Part shown: positions 32,306 to 45,089 of the stretch, piece by piece
Numbering within the stretch: the first letter of the stretch is position 1
Layout: each line of letters starts with the position of its first letter
NCBI GenBank assembly: GCA_036435485.1
Contig: CM071600.1
Span: forward strand, 161,212,546 to 161,276,545
Direction: 5' to 3'
From: Saposhnikovia divaricata
Taxonomy: Eukaryota; Streptophyta; Magnoliopsida; Apiales; Apiaceae
DNA length: 64,000 bases
Position numbers and translations under genes: made by a program
Notes under the pieces: generated by a model
Told to the model about the DNA's origin: nothing
The model's input: the letters and a program-made list of their open reading frames with translations, nothing else
Databases searched by the model: none

Positions 32306-33827
32306 TTCTCAGTATAATCGTCAAGCTAGCGACAATAAACAAGCGCTTCATGGGAGGCAACCCATAGGTTTAGTGTTTTTATGTGTGGTTTGATTTTGTG
32401 TGATTTTGTTGAGAGTGCAGGTCATTGACGAGTTACAGGAGCAGGCTTTGCAAAAGATAAACTTTTCTTTCGAGGTAGACTGGCCTCAGTTTGGAGCTCA
32501 TGCAGCATTTCCACCTGATTCACCACCCGAGGAGGGTGACGATGCCAGCAGTTAAGGGAGTTCTCGTTTATCCTTTATCTATACCTTCAATGAGGACATT
32601 GAACATTTTAAGTTTGGGGGTGATTTAGGATATTTGATTAATTGAGTCATAGTATGCATATAGTTTCATATAGTTCATAATATACCATGCTAGTATAATT
32701 TCATATAATTCATAAAAAAAAAATTATTGCATAATCATGATTAGTTGCATATCATATTTTCCTTGATCCCGTAGCGCTTGGCGATTCCGTTTAGTAGTCA
32801 ATGATGAATTTGAGTGTGATAATGATGGATAGAGGGCTGATTTAAATACTTATGAATTGACGTGCATGTTGCAGAAACACAATCTTACACAACTCATCGG
32901 TTACTTTTGGGCTAGGTTAAGGTCATTCTTGTTTGGTTGTTGAAATTTAATCACCTGATTATATTCAGAATTTTCCTTATTCCCTTGATGGCGTAGGAGC
33001 ACTAAATTCTAAGTTTGGGGGAAACCAGGGTTCATGCTAGCTTGTGTGTAGTTGTTAATAATGGATACGTGTCAATTGGCTAGTAGCCAGCTCATATTTA
33101 TATGAGTAGTCTAGGGTTGGAATAGAGAATTCTCATTCCAGATTGCATTTGTAAAAAAAAAAAAAAAAACAAACAAACAAAAAACAAGAAGAAAAGAAAA
33201 AAAAAAGGGGAAAAGATAAGAAAAGAAAAAAAAAAAAGTGTTTATGAGAGTGTGAGTTTGCAGAATTGGCCAGGTTGAGCTCTTTAATACTCGAACAATT
33301 AAGTACGAGGGGACTTTGTGCCTAGTGACCTAAGGCTTTTGTAGTCTGGGATCCACTGACCTAACGTTCGCTACATGGGTATTATTGTATAAGCCTTTTG
33401 GGGTCTCATCCATTGCACGGTCAAATAAGCATGTGTGTTGTGTATAGTATTTGCATCATAATTGTTAATAAAACATGAATTCCTGTCTAACTCAAATGAT
33501 GATGGAGGTATTTCTAGGTTATGAAGTGTCTAGCGTTCATTCTATTTATAAACTTGTGATTGTCTTGGCGAAGAATAAGTATGGTTTTGATTTAGTGCTA
33601 AGAGTAATTCTGATGAGTATTGCACGCACGCACGTTTCTGTACTTGTAAATGTTAATATGCGGGTATTTAGTCGATCTCTATTTGGAATTTTCACATTCT
33701 CTGAGACACTCTGCTAAATTGGTTTTTGCTTTGCCTATGGGATCCTTTAATCAGTTGCATTCATGCATTTAGAGATAATCGAGTCTGTTTTCGCTTGAGG
33801 ACAAGCTTCAGTTTAAGTTTGGGGGTG
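32306..33827 (+). other. Athila 3' untranslated region with repeated purine tracts
   Basis: Just after pol comes the conserved-looking AAGCGCTTCATGGGAGGCAA. At 32421-32555 a 44-codon frame ending SPPEEGDDASS follows a good acceptor (GTTGAGAGTGCAG), suggesting a terminal exon of a spliced transcript. AAGTTTGGGGG occurs three times (32610, 33011 and 33815); the first and last are also preceded by TGAGGACA. A purine-rich low-complexity tract fills about 33150-33238. The 80-residue frame at 33475 starts with TTG and has no support. Confidence 0.6.
33812..33827 (+). other. Polypurine tract of Athila
   Basis: TTTAAGTTTGGGGGTG immediately precedes the 3' LTR start at 33828. Confidence 0.85.
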
Positions 33828-35127
33828 TGATAAGTGGATTTTATATCCACTTATTATGCGCTAAATGGCCTAGATTGATGGTTTATCCTTAAGTATGTTG
33901 TGTCTTTTAATTCATTTTTGTTGTGTTTCAGCATTTGTTGTGCAGAACTCGCAACTTTAGGTATCGTGGCGATAAAAGACTAAAAACGGTGAAATTTTGC
34001 ACCAATTCGGAATTAAGAGTTGCCAAAAGAATTATCATAAAGAAATTCTGAGTGATATATTCTTAAAGCAGAAATCCCGGTTGGAATTGATATATTTTTC
34101 GTTTCGCGAAAGGAATCCAGTTTCAGATCCTCAGCAGGCCGTAATTTGCACTTGGACGAGCAATGAGAAAATAGAATTATCACAAAAAGATGGAAAGTGA
34201 TATATTCTTAAAGAGAAAACCCCGGTTTGAATTGTTATATTTTTTGTTAAGCAAAAGGAGTCCGGTTTCAGACCATCAAAATACCGCAGCTTAGTACATA
34301 AGGATTTATTTATATTAATAAATATTTTATTTAATTAGAAAATTATATTTATAAATATCTAATAATATTAGATATTTATTTTTATAATTTCTGAATTAAA
34401 TTAATTATTTATTAAATAAAGATTATAAGTTGTGCGGGTTAAAAAACATTTCTACGGAGCCCATTCATATAAAAACAAAATAGGCCATGGAAATTGTTTC
34501 TTGTCTCCGCAGTTGGTTTTTGTTGGAAAGCAAGTGGGTGGTTTATTAAATAAACAATGAATTGATAATTCTCAAGGTGTGCAGGTGGCCATGATGTTCA
34601 GCATTTAATCAGGCGGCTGGGTTTTTTTTTTAGCTGAGTGTCCGAGCAGTTGTGGAGTGTTGTTGGTGTGATCACTTTCGGCTCTATAATTAAATTATGT
34701 GCTGTTTGTTTTTTATTTTTTTATTTTTTTTATTTCTTTTCATTTTTATTTTATTAATTTGGTGTGCTAATTTGTGCTATAAATAGCCTAGTTCTCAAGC
34801 TTGTAAACACACAAAAAAATTTGGAGAGCTTCATTCTCTCTTGTAATTCTCTCTAGTTCTTGTAATATTAAGTTTGTTTTTATACACTTTAATTTTTGGC
34901 AAATTTAGTATAAGTGTTATTTTGGTTGAAGAAATTACGGGAATTATTTGGAAGTGCTCTTCTCTTTCGGTGGAAGCTATTTCGGTTTTATTTTCTAATT
35001 TCTTATTTTACAGGGAATTATCGGAGTGCTCGTTTCTTGCAAGTGGAAATTATTTCGGTTTTAGTTTCTAAACTCTTATAATTTTCATATTTAATTTATC
35101 GTAATTTTTAATTTAGTTTTATTATTA

Positions 35128-35188
<61 letters not shown>

Positions 35189-35976
35189 GATTATTTTGAT
35201 TTCAATTAATCCCATGATGACGATTCGTTTAATTATGAACTAATCGCCGTCATGGGATTCTAATGGATTTATTTACGTAATTTAGTAATTCGATGCCTTA
35301 ATAAATTGTGTTATGATAAAAATGTCCGATTGCCTAACGTGGTTGTGCTTAATTTATTAGATGCGTAGCTATCATCTAAATTATTAATTCTTAATGAATG
35401 CGAAAGTGGATTTGAGAATTTAGAATTTGCCATGTTAGCACAGGTTCGTAATTTTCATATATAATTACGATTAGTGGTAAGGTTTTGGATCATATCGCCC
35501 TGTGTAGCCAAAAATAAGGAATTTATTCGTAAACCAGTTATGTTTTCAAATCTTATAGACATATAGGGTCTAGACATAAATGGTGTCCACGCAACTTCTA
35601 TCTTTTTAAGTGGATGTTTGTATGGTTTGATATAAGTTAAGGCTGAAAGGCGCTTATATTAGTTTCGTGTTCCCGGCTAGCTTTCATAATTATCAGAATC
35701 ACTTTACATTAAGGCATCAATTCTAAATGAAATAAATAATGAAATTAGAATCCCATGTTTATCTCATATATAAAATCTTATTATTTGTAGTCGTTATTTC
35801 ATTAATTAATTGTGATTTGAACAAACCAACCATTTCGTTGTTCAGGCTTCTATAATTAACCGAACGTTGTTGAATAAACATATTTACTTAAATACACCAA
35901 GTCTTCGTGGGAACGATCCTTATTTCCCTATATTGCTTTTGGACTGCGTATACTTGCGTAGAGAAAATAGCGAACA
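33828..35976 (+). repeat. 3' LTR of Athila, complete (2,149 bp)
   Basis: It begins TGATAAGTGGATTTTATATC directly after TTTAAGTTTGGGGGTG and ends AGCGAACA before GTTAG. The first 20 bases hold the palindrome AAGTGGATTTTATATCCACTT (33831-33851). The TTA microsatellite (about 35121-35187) is roughly 30 bases shorter than in the 5' LTR. Confidence 0.93.
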
Positions 35977-36657
35977 GTTAGATCTATTATTGAACAATAT
36001 TTTTCTTTTTCTTAGCAAAATAAAGTATTTTTATTTTACTAATTTATGTTGGCTATAAAGATTTGGATTGAAGAAACTTTATATTCGACAAAATGATAAG
36101 AACCATTAGATATTAATTTGGAAAACCGTCGAATCTAATATCAAAAATTGTATTGGGTTAGTAGAATTATAATTTATTACCAAAACTTGGATTCTAATAA
36201 TTTAAATCAAATTTGAGTGGATTTCCTAAATTGAATAGAATTTTTCGTGTAAAAATTTATAAATTTCTTTTCAGTTGGATTGTGGATGGTTCAAGTTGGA
36301 TAGAATTATTTTGTACGTTTTACATGGGTTATAAAATCATTCAAATCTGATTTTTAGAATTCAAGAAAGAGCCCAAAAATTTTAAAAGTAGTGTATCTAA
36401 AATCTATTAATATCCATTTGTTTATTTATTTTACCTTCAATTTGATTATTCTTTAATATGAAGAAGTGTTTAATATTCTAATAGTTAAAATTACTGTAGT
36501 ACATTAAGAATAAGTATTTATATTGTTCAAAATTAAAAAAAATATCTAAAATTTAAAAAAATTATATATTTTTTAAGAAAAGTTCATGAATTAATATAGT
36601 TATAAGTATTAAAAACTGATTCGTGCATTATACAGGTTATAAAGTAGTATAAAAATA
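35977..36657. other. AT-rich flank of Athila, no gene
   Basis: The first 50 bases complete the interrupted tandem duplication. The region 36080-36390 is related to 22480-22880. Near 36620-36648, GTGCATTATACAGGTTATAA resembles a decayed plus-strand Helitron end. No ORF is supported. Confidence 0.45.
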
Positions 36658-38345
36658 CTAGTTGATAAAGCCGCGCTTCGCGGCGGCATTACAATTTTTA
36701 TTTTTAAAAAAATTCAATACATTTACGTTATATTATAATATTAATATTAAATTTTAATAATTAAATAATCTTCTCTAATGAACCAATTTTTTGTTAAATA
36801 CGATTCTGTCGATTGAGCCGCTCTCTAGTTAAAACCGAAATCCCAACTTTTTAACATATATTATAAAGACTTATATAATATTTTTTTATCCATAAAATCG
36901 AACCGTAAAAATAAAAAAAATTATGATTACAGTATCAAATTCTAATAGCTAATACAATCTTTTCTAGCGAGCCCTCTCCCCGTTAAATACGTTTCGAGCC
37001 GCTCTTATTTGAAACCGAAATTATAACTTCACTATATAAAGAGAGTAAATTCCAATTTTTATATTCTTTAAACTTTCTAATATTTATAGAGTTTTAAAAG
37101 ATGAAAATACATCTTATATTTTCTGTATATTATAGATAAACTTGTATAAAAAAGTTAAAATAAAGGATTTTTAGGAAAAAAGATGTATAGTTTTAAAAAA
37201 ATCGTATATAACGTCTCCACCGTCCTCGTATTCTACTTCCAATAAAACATTTTATTTTATGTATTATATATTTAAACACTTTTTATACGGTCTTATTTAA
37301 TGAACCGCTTTCTTGTTAAACGGTTTCTTATTAAACACGGTTATTACTATTGATCCGCTCTCTCGTTACGACCAAAAACCTAACTTTTACATATATTACT
37401 TGTATGATAATGTTTATCCATAAAAATCAAATCCTAAAAATAAAATAAAATTTATAACATCAATATAGTATTTTAATAGCTAGTACAATCTTTTATATTG
37501 AGCCGTCTTCCCGTTAAACATGTTTCGAGCCGCTCTCGTTTGGGATCGAAATTCCAACTTCATTACATATTATTGATGATACTTACCTTACACAACAATT
37601 TCTTTCCTTAAAATCAAAACCTAAAAAATAGAGTGAATTCCAATTTATAATTTCTCTAGACTTTCTAAAATTTTTGGAGTTTTAGAAAATGAAAACACGT
37701 CTTATTTTCTCTTTATATTATAGATACTCCTGTATTTATTTAGGATTCTTGCATGAGATTGTTCTTTTATTATGTTAACACATCAATTCTTTTCTTTTTA
37801 AATACGGTGAATTATGTTAACACATCAATTCTTTTTTTTTTTTTAAATACGGTGACTTTTTTTTATGACAATAGTATTGGATTTATGAATAAATTTTCCT
37901 AATTTAAGTATAATTAACTTATATAAAAAATATATAATTTAAGAAGATCGTACTTTCTATAAAATATTTAATTATATTTCTGCTCTATATATTCAAACAC
38001 CTATTCTACTTCTAGTAGAACGTTTATTTATATATTTTTTCGATAAATTCGAACTCTTATTCTTTATAAATTCGAACTCCTATTCTACTTCCAATAGAAC
38101 TTTTAATCGTATGCCTTATAAATACTTATTATACTTACAATAGAACTTCTAATCATATGTCTTCCCTATAAATTCGAACTCTTCTCCTTTATAAATTCGA
38201 ACACCTATTCTACTTCTAATATGTTAATTGATATTTTGTATTTATTAGTGTTTAAAATTCTAAAATTCTAGAAAATTAGAAAAATAGATTGAGACGATCT
38301 TAGAGCGCCACCTAAACTCCCGCTATCCTCCTTTATATATATTGA
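36658..38345 (-). mobile_element. Non-autonomous Helitron, 1,688 bp, minus orientation
   Basis: On minus it begins TCAATATATATAAAGGAGGA (38345 leftward) and ends with hairpin GCCGC...GCGGC (36671-36687 region), then CTAG at 36658-36661. The flanks are A on the left and T on the right, the usual Helitron target. Inside, a block of about 530 bp is duplicated (GAGCCGCTCTC and AATAGCTA words near 36812-37050 and 37345-37570). Short units with CCTATTCTACTTC recur at 37990-38220. There is no Rep/helicase frame. Confidence 0.75.
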
Positions 38346-38669
38346 TATATTGATTGATGATTTAATATGTAGTTATTCGGATATTATTGTAAAAATAATA
38401 TTACTTTGTCTCAGAGTTTTATCTACTTGGCTAGTTGGCTTTACATAATACATACTATGATACTAATCACATGGTGGGTTGGTCAATGGGTTGCTTCGAA
38501 GTTCCATTTACTTACGTTGCTAGTTAAATTCGTTGTGAACTATTCACTGAACAGAAACGAACGAAGCGATGAAGTTAAGTATAAAAAGCAAATCTAAAAA
38601 TCTATTTCAAATTATATAATTTGTAACTTTTAAAATAAATCTTATAATATTATAAGAATATTTACATAT
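38346..38669. other. Short AT-rich spacer, no gene
   Basis: It lies between the Helitron and the solo LTR. It holds one 63-codon TTG-started frame (38406) with no recognisable features. The last five bases, CATAT, are the target duplication of the next element. Confidence 0.4.
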
Positions 38670-39567
38670 TGTTATAGCCAAAATTCAATTCGGATATTTT
38701 CAAAATGGATTTGGGTTTATAATGGGTTCGGTTTGGGAAATTCCCAAGTAAATTAGGGTTTTTTGCAAGATGAGGAAGAATCAGGACGTGCCCTCTCCGT
38801 CCTAACAATGCCCTCTACAACAAATCATAGTGAAGGTTTCTACTAAGGATGGCTTTCCAAGTTGTATTGAAGAATTCCCTCCTGTCGTATTTTAGGAGGG
38901 GGATGTCCGTCGTAGAAGGCCTCCAGGGGTTTGCCTGGATTTAAGGACCCTTCTTAGACACATAGGGCGCGCCTTAAGGTGGAAAGACGGGGATTTTTGG
39001 TATGTGCTTTGGAGCTCTATTCCTGTATTCAATGGACGCGCTCTCATTGGGGAATTTCGGGGTAATCCTGCACTTTGCACCCAAAAGCTCTGGATCACTT
39101 GTCCTGCTATCTGGTGGGTGCTTCTCATTCGGGAGACAAGGATGCGTTCTGCACTTGGGGTAAACCACGACTATACCTACATCCTTGAAATCAATAAATA
39201 GCTGGTAGCAGAAAGGACTAGTCCTCGACGGGGGAAGTTTCCTTATCCGTGAAGTCTTGAGATCTTGGATGAGACTTAGCCCTTTGTGGTTAGGCCTCAT
39301 AGTAGAACATTCCTGAAGCTGGACCGACAATCCAAGCCCATTTGGGTTTCTTGATCTCCAAGAACTACATATGGCTTGATCCCCTATAAATACCAGGGTA
39401 CGTAGGCCGATTGAAGGTTTGGAAGTTGAGAGCTCTGAGGCAGCCACCATTAACACTTATCAATCTCAGCCACCACCACCACTTTTTCCTACAAAGCACC
39501 ACCGTCATAGATCTAATTTCTGGCTACGTACCTCGAATTTTGTTATTCCCAAATTCCTCCGTCAACA
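38670..39567 (+). mobile_element. Solo LTR (898 bp), Tat-like, with 5-bp target duplication
   Basis: It starts TGTTATAGCC and ends CTCCGTCAACA, bounded on both sides by CATAT (38665-38669 and 39568-39572). A CCCTATAAATACC box lies near 39381-39393, followed by GGTACGTAGGC, a pattern seen at the start of transcription in Tat LTRs. No internal region is present, so the element was removed by recombination between its LTRs. Minus-strand frames inside it are not genes. Confidence 0.85.
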
Positions 39568-39828
39568 CATATTATCCATGAAAATTAAATTAAAAACTTT
39601 TAATTACATCTTTAGATCTTCATGTATATATAATTTTTTTAAATATGTCATGGACCCATGGTAGTACTCCCTTATTATCCCTTTTACTCTTATTATATAA
39701 TAGGATATAATGAAAGGAGTATCTCTTTAGCATTAAATCCAACAGATCTCATTAATCTATATTAAAGTTCAACGATTGGTATTAAGTGTACCAAAAAAGT
39801 GTACTCAACTATTAAAAAAATTCTATAA

Positions 39829-41345
39829 TCTATACTATTATATAAAAGCCGAAACATTAAAAGTTTTGGTACCTATTTTTTGGTACGTAGTGAATTTACT
39901 TATTTACCCTTCATTATAAATAAAATATATATGATATCTATACTATTAAAACTCCAAAAATATATAATAACATAATATAAATTAATGGTTAGTAGTCAAT
40001 TTCCTTTTTTCATATTTACTTTTAATTGAAGATATTACCTTTTATTAACACCTAAAAACATCACTGGTATCATATCTTTCAATCATTAATATTTCCTTTC
40101 GAATTAAAACACGTTACCTTTTTAATGTAAAACTAATCTTACAATCATTAATATATACCCGAAAATATAACATTATATTTTTCAATTATTAATAAAATGT
40201 ATTAAAAATATGTATACGTTGTTTATAATAATGAAACATTAGCCGAAACATTAAAAATTTTGGCACCTATTTTTTGGTATATATTTTTTAGTATTTCGTA
40301 AATTTACTTATTTAACCTTTATTATAAAGAAAAATATATACAATAATCTATACTATTAAAACACCTAAAATAAATAATAACATAATATAATTATGGTAAT
40401 TAGTCGATTGTCTTTTTCACATTAACTTTTAGTTTAAAATATATAATAACATAATATAAATTAATGGTTAGTAGTCAATTGTCTTTTTTCATATTTACTT
40501 TTAATTGAAGATATTGCCTTTTATTAACGCCTAAAAACATCAATCGTATAATATCTTCCAATCATTAATATTTTCTTTCGAATTAAAACACGTTACCTTT
40601 TTAATGTAAAACTAATCTTACAATCATTAATATATACCCGAAAATATAACATTACATATTTCAATTATTAATAAAATGTATTAAAAATATGTATACGTTG
40701 TTTATAATAAGGAAACATTAGCCGAAACATTAAAAATTTTGACACCTATTTTTTGGTATATGTTTTTTATTATTTCGTAAATTTACTTATTTAACCTTTA
40801 TTATAAAGAAAAATATATACAATAATCTATACTATTACAACACCTAAAATAAATAATAACATAATATAATTATGGTAATTAGTCTATTGTCTTTTTCACA
40901 TTAACTTTTAGTTGAAGATATTACCTTTTATAAACACCTAAAAACATCAATCATATCATATCTTCCAATCATATCATATCTAGCAATAATTAATATATAC
41001 ACAGAAATATCACATCATATATTCTAATCACTAACAAAATATAATAAAAATTCGTATACTACGAATAATGACCATTAGATTTTCAGTAAAAAATTAAAAT
41101 CGTTAGATCTAATGATTATATATTATATTAAAAGTTCGAATTCTATCAACTACATATTTATTTTAAAATTTTATAATATAAGTTTTAAACCATGTATATC
41201 ATTAATTAAATTTATATTAAATTATTAATATTAAAATTAAAATAAAATATTTTAAGTAATGATTATATAAAAATATAATTATAAAATAAAATAAAAAATT
41301 TTACATATAAAAAAAAATTAGTGCATCGCACGGGTTATAAGCTAG
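39829..41345 (+). mobile_element. Nested Helitron H1 (1,517 bp)
   Basis: It begins TCTATACTATTATATAAAAG after A and ends GTGCATCGCACGGGTTATAA then GCTAG (CTAG 41342-41345) before T. Internally a unit of about 479 bp is tandemly repeated (ATATAATAACATAATATAAA at 39962 and 40441, and a partial third near 40855). Each unit starts with a TCTATACTATTA-like word (39937, 40347, 40826), resembling the 5' terminus. Confidence 0.75.
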
Positions 41346-42046
41346 TATTATATAAAAGCCGAAACATTAAAAGTTTGGTTGGTCGGTACGGTACCTGTTG
41401 ATTTTACTAATTTACCCTTACTTAATTACAAATAAAATCCATCATACTAAATCATCAATTTCTTTTTTTAGGTTAAAGTATTATCTATTCTATTTTTTAA
41501 TAAATAAGTAATTTCCTTTTTTAGGTAAAATACAATATCTTTTATATTTTATCTAACTAAAATTTCTCCTTTACTAATCAATTTTCTTTGTCAGTTTAAG
41601 CATATTGCCTTTTCTATTTTTCAAAACTAAATAATTTTCTTTTTCAAGTAAAGTAAAATATCTTTTATATTTTATCTAACTAAAATTTCTCCTTTTTAAA
41701 AATATTACGAGCAATTTTGTTTAATAAGATATCATAATTATATTATAATTATTATTAACTAATTAATTACCTTTTTCAGCCAAAACACGTTATATTTTCT
41801 CTTTTCTCTAACTAAAATCTCTTTTTTTCCAATTATATCACGGGCAATTACCTTATATCACGGGCAATTACCTTTTTCAGCCAAAACACGTTACCTTTTC
41901 TATTTTCTCTAAATAAAATCTCCCTCTTTCCAATTATATCACGGACGGTTCTTTTAATAAAAATAAATTAATAATATTGTAATATTAATAATTAACTAGA
42001 TTACCTTTTAAGGTAAAACATATCATTTTTTCCATCCCTTACTTAA

Positions 42047-43423
42047 TCTATACTATTATATAAATTTCGAAACATTGAAAGTTTTGGTACCTGTTTTTTG
42101 GTACCTGTTTTTTGGTACTGAGTGAATTTACTTATATACCCTTCATTATAAAGAAACATAAATACACCTAAAATAAATAAAAACATAATATAATTAATGG
42201 TAATTAGTCGAGATAATACCTTTTATAAACACCTAAAAACATCAATCGTATCATATCTTTCCATCATTAATATTTTCTTTCCAATTAAAACATGTTATAA
42301 TTAATGATAATTAGTCGAGTAAGATAATAAAATTAATGGTAATTAGTAGATTGCCTTTTTCAAATTAATATAATAAAATTAATGGTAATTAGTGATTGCC
42401 TTTTTCACATTTACTTTTAGTTGAACATATTACCTTTTATAAACACCTAAAAACATCAATTTTATCAAATCTTTCAATCATTAATATTATTACGTTACCT
42501 TTTTAATTTACAACAAATCTTATAATCATAATATATACATGAAAATATCACATTATATTTCTCTATTATTAATAAAATATATTAAAAATCGTATACATTG
42601 TTTATAATAATGATACATGAAAATGTATCATCTTTGCTATTTTTTCTAATTAAATTTCCTTTTTTTCTAGAAATATTACGGACAACATTAATTTCTCATT
42701 TCTAAAAATTATGAGCAATTTTATTTAGTAAAATAACATAATTAAATTATAATTACTATGAACTTATCAATTACCATTTTCACATAAATCATGTCATCTT
42801 TTTAATTTTCACATTACCTTTCTATTTTCTCTGACTAAAATATCTCTTTTTCCAATTGTATCACGGGCGGTTCTATTTAATACAATAAACTAATAATATT
42901 ATAATATTAATAATTAACCGATTATCTTTTTCAGCTAAAACGTATCATCTTTTCTATATTTTCTAACTAAAATCCCTCTTTTAATAGAAATATCACGGAT
43001 AATATTAATTTCTCCTTTTCTAAAAACATTGTATTTAGTAAGAAACATAATTAAATTATAATTACTATAAACTAATCAATTACCTTTTCACCTAGAACAT
43101 GTTACCTTTTTAATTTTCTCTAACTAAATCCTCTCTTTTTCTAATCATATAATGGGCATTCTATTTAATAAAATAAAATAATAATTTTATAATCACTAAT
43201 AATTAACCGATTACCTTTTTCAACTAAAATCTATCATCTTTTCTAACTAAAATCCCTTATTTTCTAGAAATATCACGGATAACATTTATATAATTATTAT
43301 CAAATCATCTCATATAAAAATTAAACCCTCCAAAATTCATGTTTAAAAAAATTAATTTAAAATAATGAAAAAGTTTCATATAATATTAAAAAAAATCCGT
43401 GCATCGCACGGGTTTTAAGCTAG
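42047..43423 (+). mobile_element. Nested Helitron H3 (1,377 bp)
   Basis: It starts TCTATACTATTATATAAATT after A (42046) and ends with hairpin CCGTGC/GCACGG (43397-43411) and CTAG 43420-43423 before T. Removing it restores CTTAA/TTACAAATAAAATCC, which also occurs uninterrupted at 41421-41440. No ORF. Confidence 0.8.
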
Positions 43424-45089
43424 TTACAAATAAAATCCATCCTACTAAATGATCAATTTCTTTTTTCAGGTTAAAGATATTATCTATTTTAGTTTTCAAT
43501 AACTAAATAGTTTCATTTTTTAGGTAAAATACAATATTTTTATATTTTATCTAACTAAAATTTCTCCTTTACCAGTCAATTTTCGTTTTCAGTTTAAACA
43601 TATTACCTTTTCTATTTTTCAAAACTAAATAATTTTCTTTTTCAAGTAAAGTACAATATCTTTTATATTTTATCTAACTAAAATTTCTCATTTTTAAAAA
43701 TATTACGAGCAATTTTGTTTAATAAGATATCATAATTATATTATAATTATTATTAACCAATTAATTACCTTTTTCAGCCAAAACACGTTACCTTTTCTCT
43801 TTTCTCTAACTAAAATCTCTTTTTTTCCAATTATATCGCGGGCAATTACCTTTTTCAGCCAAAACACGTTACCTTTTCTCTAACTAAAATCTCTCTCTTT
43901 CCAATTATATCACGGGCGGTTCTATTAATAAAAATAAATTAATAATATTGTAATATTAATAATTAACTAGATTACCTTTTCAGGTAAAACGTATCATTTT
44001 TTCCATCTTTTCTAATCAAACTCCCTTTTTTATTTATTTTACAAGTTGAGGACTTATCTTTTCTCTAACTAAAATCTCTTTTTTCCAATTATATCACGGG
44101 CAATTACCTTTTTCAGCAAAAACACGTTATCTTTTCTCTTTTCTCTAACTAAAATTTCTCTCTTTCCAATTATATCACGGGCGATTCTATTTAATAAAAA
44201 TAAAATTATAAAATTATAATATTGATAATTAACTTATTACCATTTCAGCTAAAACGTAACATTTTTTCCATCTTTTTTAATTAAATTCCCTTTTTTCTAG
44301 AAATATCTTGGGCAACATTAATTTCTCATTTTATAAAAACACGACGAGCAATTTTATTAAGTTAAATAAGATAATTAAATTATAATTATTATAAACTAAT
44401 CAATTACCTTTTTCACCTAAAACATGTCATCTTTTTAATTTTCACGTTACCTTTTCTATTTTTTCTAACTAAATCTTTCTTTATCACGAAATCTCTCTTT
44501 TTCCAATTATATCACGGGTGGTTTTATTTAATAAAATAAAATAATATTATTATAATAATAGTTAAACGATGACCTTTTTAGCTAAAATATATTATTTTTT
44601 CTATATGTTATAACTAACATCACTCTTTTTCTAGAAATATCACGGACAACTTTAATTTCTCCTTTTTCTAAAAACATTACGAGCAATTTTATTTAGTAAA
44701 ATAACATAATTAAATTATAATTACTATTAACTAATTAATTACCCTTTTCACAGAAAACATGTTACCTTTTTAATTTTCTCTAACTTAGATCTCTCCTTTT
44801 CCATTTATATCACGAGCATTCTATTTAATAAAGTAAAATAATAATTTTATAATTACTAATAATTAACTGATTACATTTTTTAACTAAAACCTATCATCTT
44901 TTCTGTATTATCTAACTAAAACCTCTCATATTCTAGAAATATCACGAATAACATTTATGTAATTATTATCAAATCATCCCATTTAAACTTTTAAGTCTCC
45001 AAAATTCATGTTTTAAAAAAAATTCAAATTAATGAAAAAAATTCATATAATATTAAAAAAATCCGTGCATCGCACGGGTTTTAAGCTAG

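Larger units (their letters stand above)
24597..35976 (+). mobile_element. Athila-type Gypsy retrotransposon, nearly complete
   Basis: LTRs at 24597-26762 and 33828-35976 flank a primer site, one uninterrupted gag-pol frame, a long 3' untranslated region and a purine tract. The RT/INT sequence, lack of chromodomain and primer site place it in the Athila lineage. The two LTRs differ, by eye, at one base plus about 30 bp of TTA-repeat length, so insertion is recent. The left LTR lacks its first 13 bases through a small deletion. The reconstructed target duplication is GTTAG. No env-like ORF of the kind found in some Athila members is visible. Confidence 0.92.
39822..45089 (+). mobile_element. 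Outer Helitron (about 2.37 kb of own sequence) holding two nested Helitrons
   Basis: Its first seven bases, TCTATAA (39822-39828), are separated from TATTATATAAAAGCCG (41346 on) by a complete Helitron. A second Helitron interrupts it at 42046/43424. It ends with hairpin CCGTGC/GCACGG (45063-45077) and CTAG 45086-45089, then T. The body is a modular AT-rich array with repeated words TACCTTTT, TCTAACTAAAAT and ATATCACGGGC spaced 100-260 bases apart, and a 621-bp internal duplication (41421 and 42042/43424). It has no coding capacity. The 5' flank base is T rather than the usual A. Confidence 0.7.

Noticed and set aside
33150..33240. Poly(A) tail of a processed pseudogene or LINE/SINE
   Set aside because: The purine-rich tract lies inside the Athila 3' region with no gene body or target duplication around it.
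39004..39201. Frames on both strands within 38892-39664 as a host gene
   Set aside because: They lie in a solo LTR bounded by CATAT duplications.
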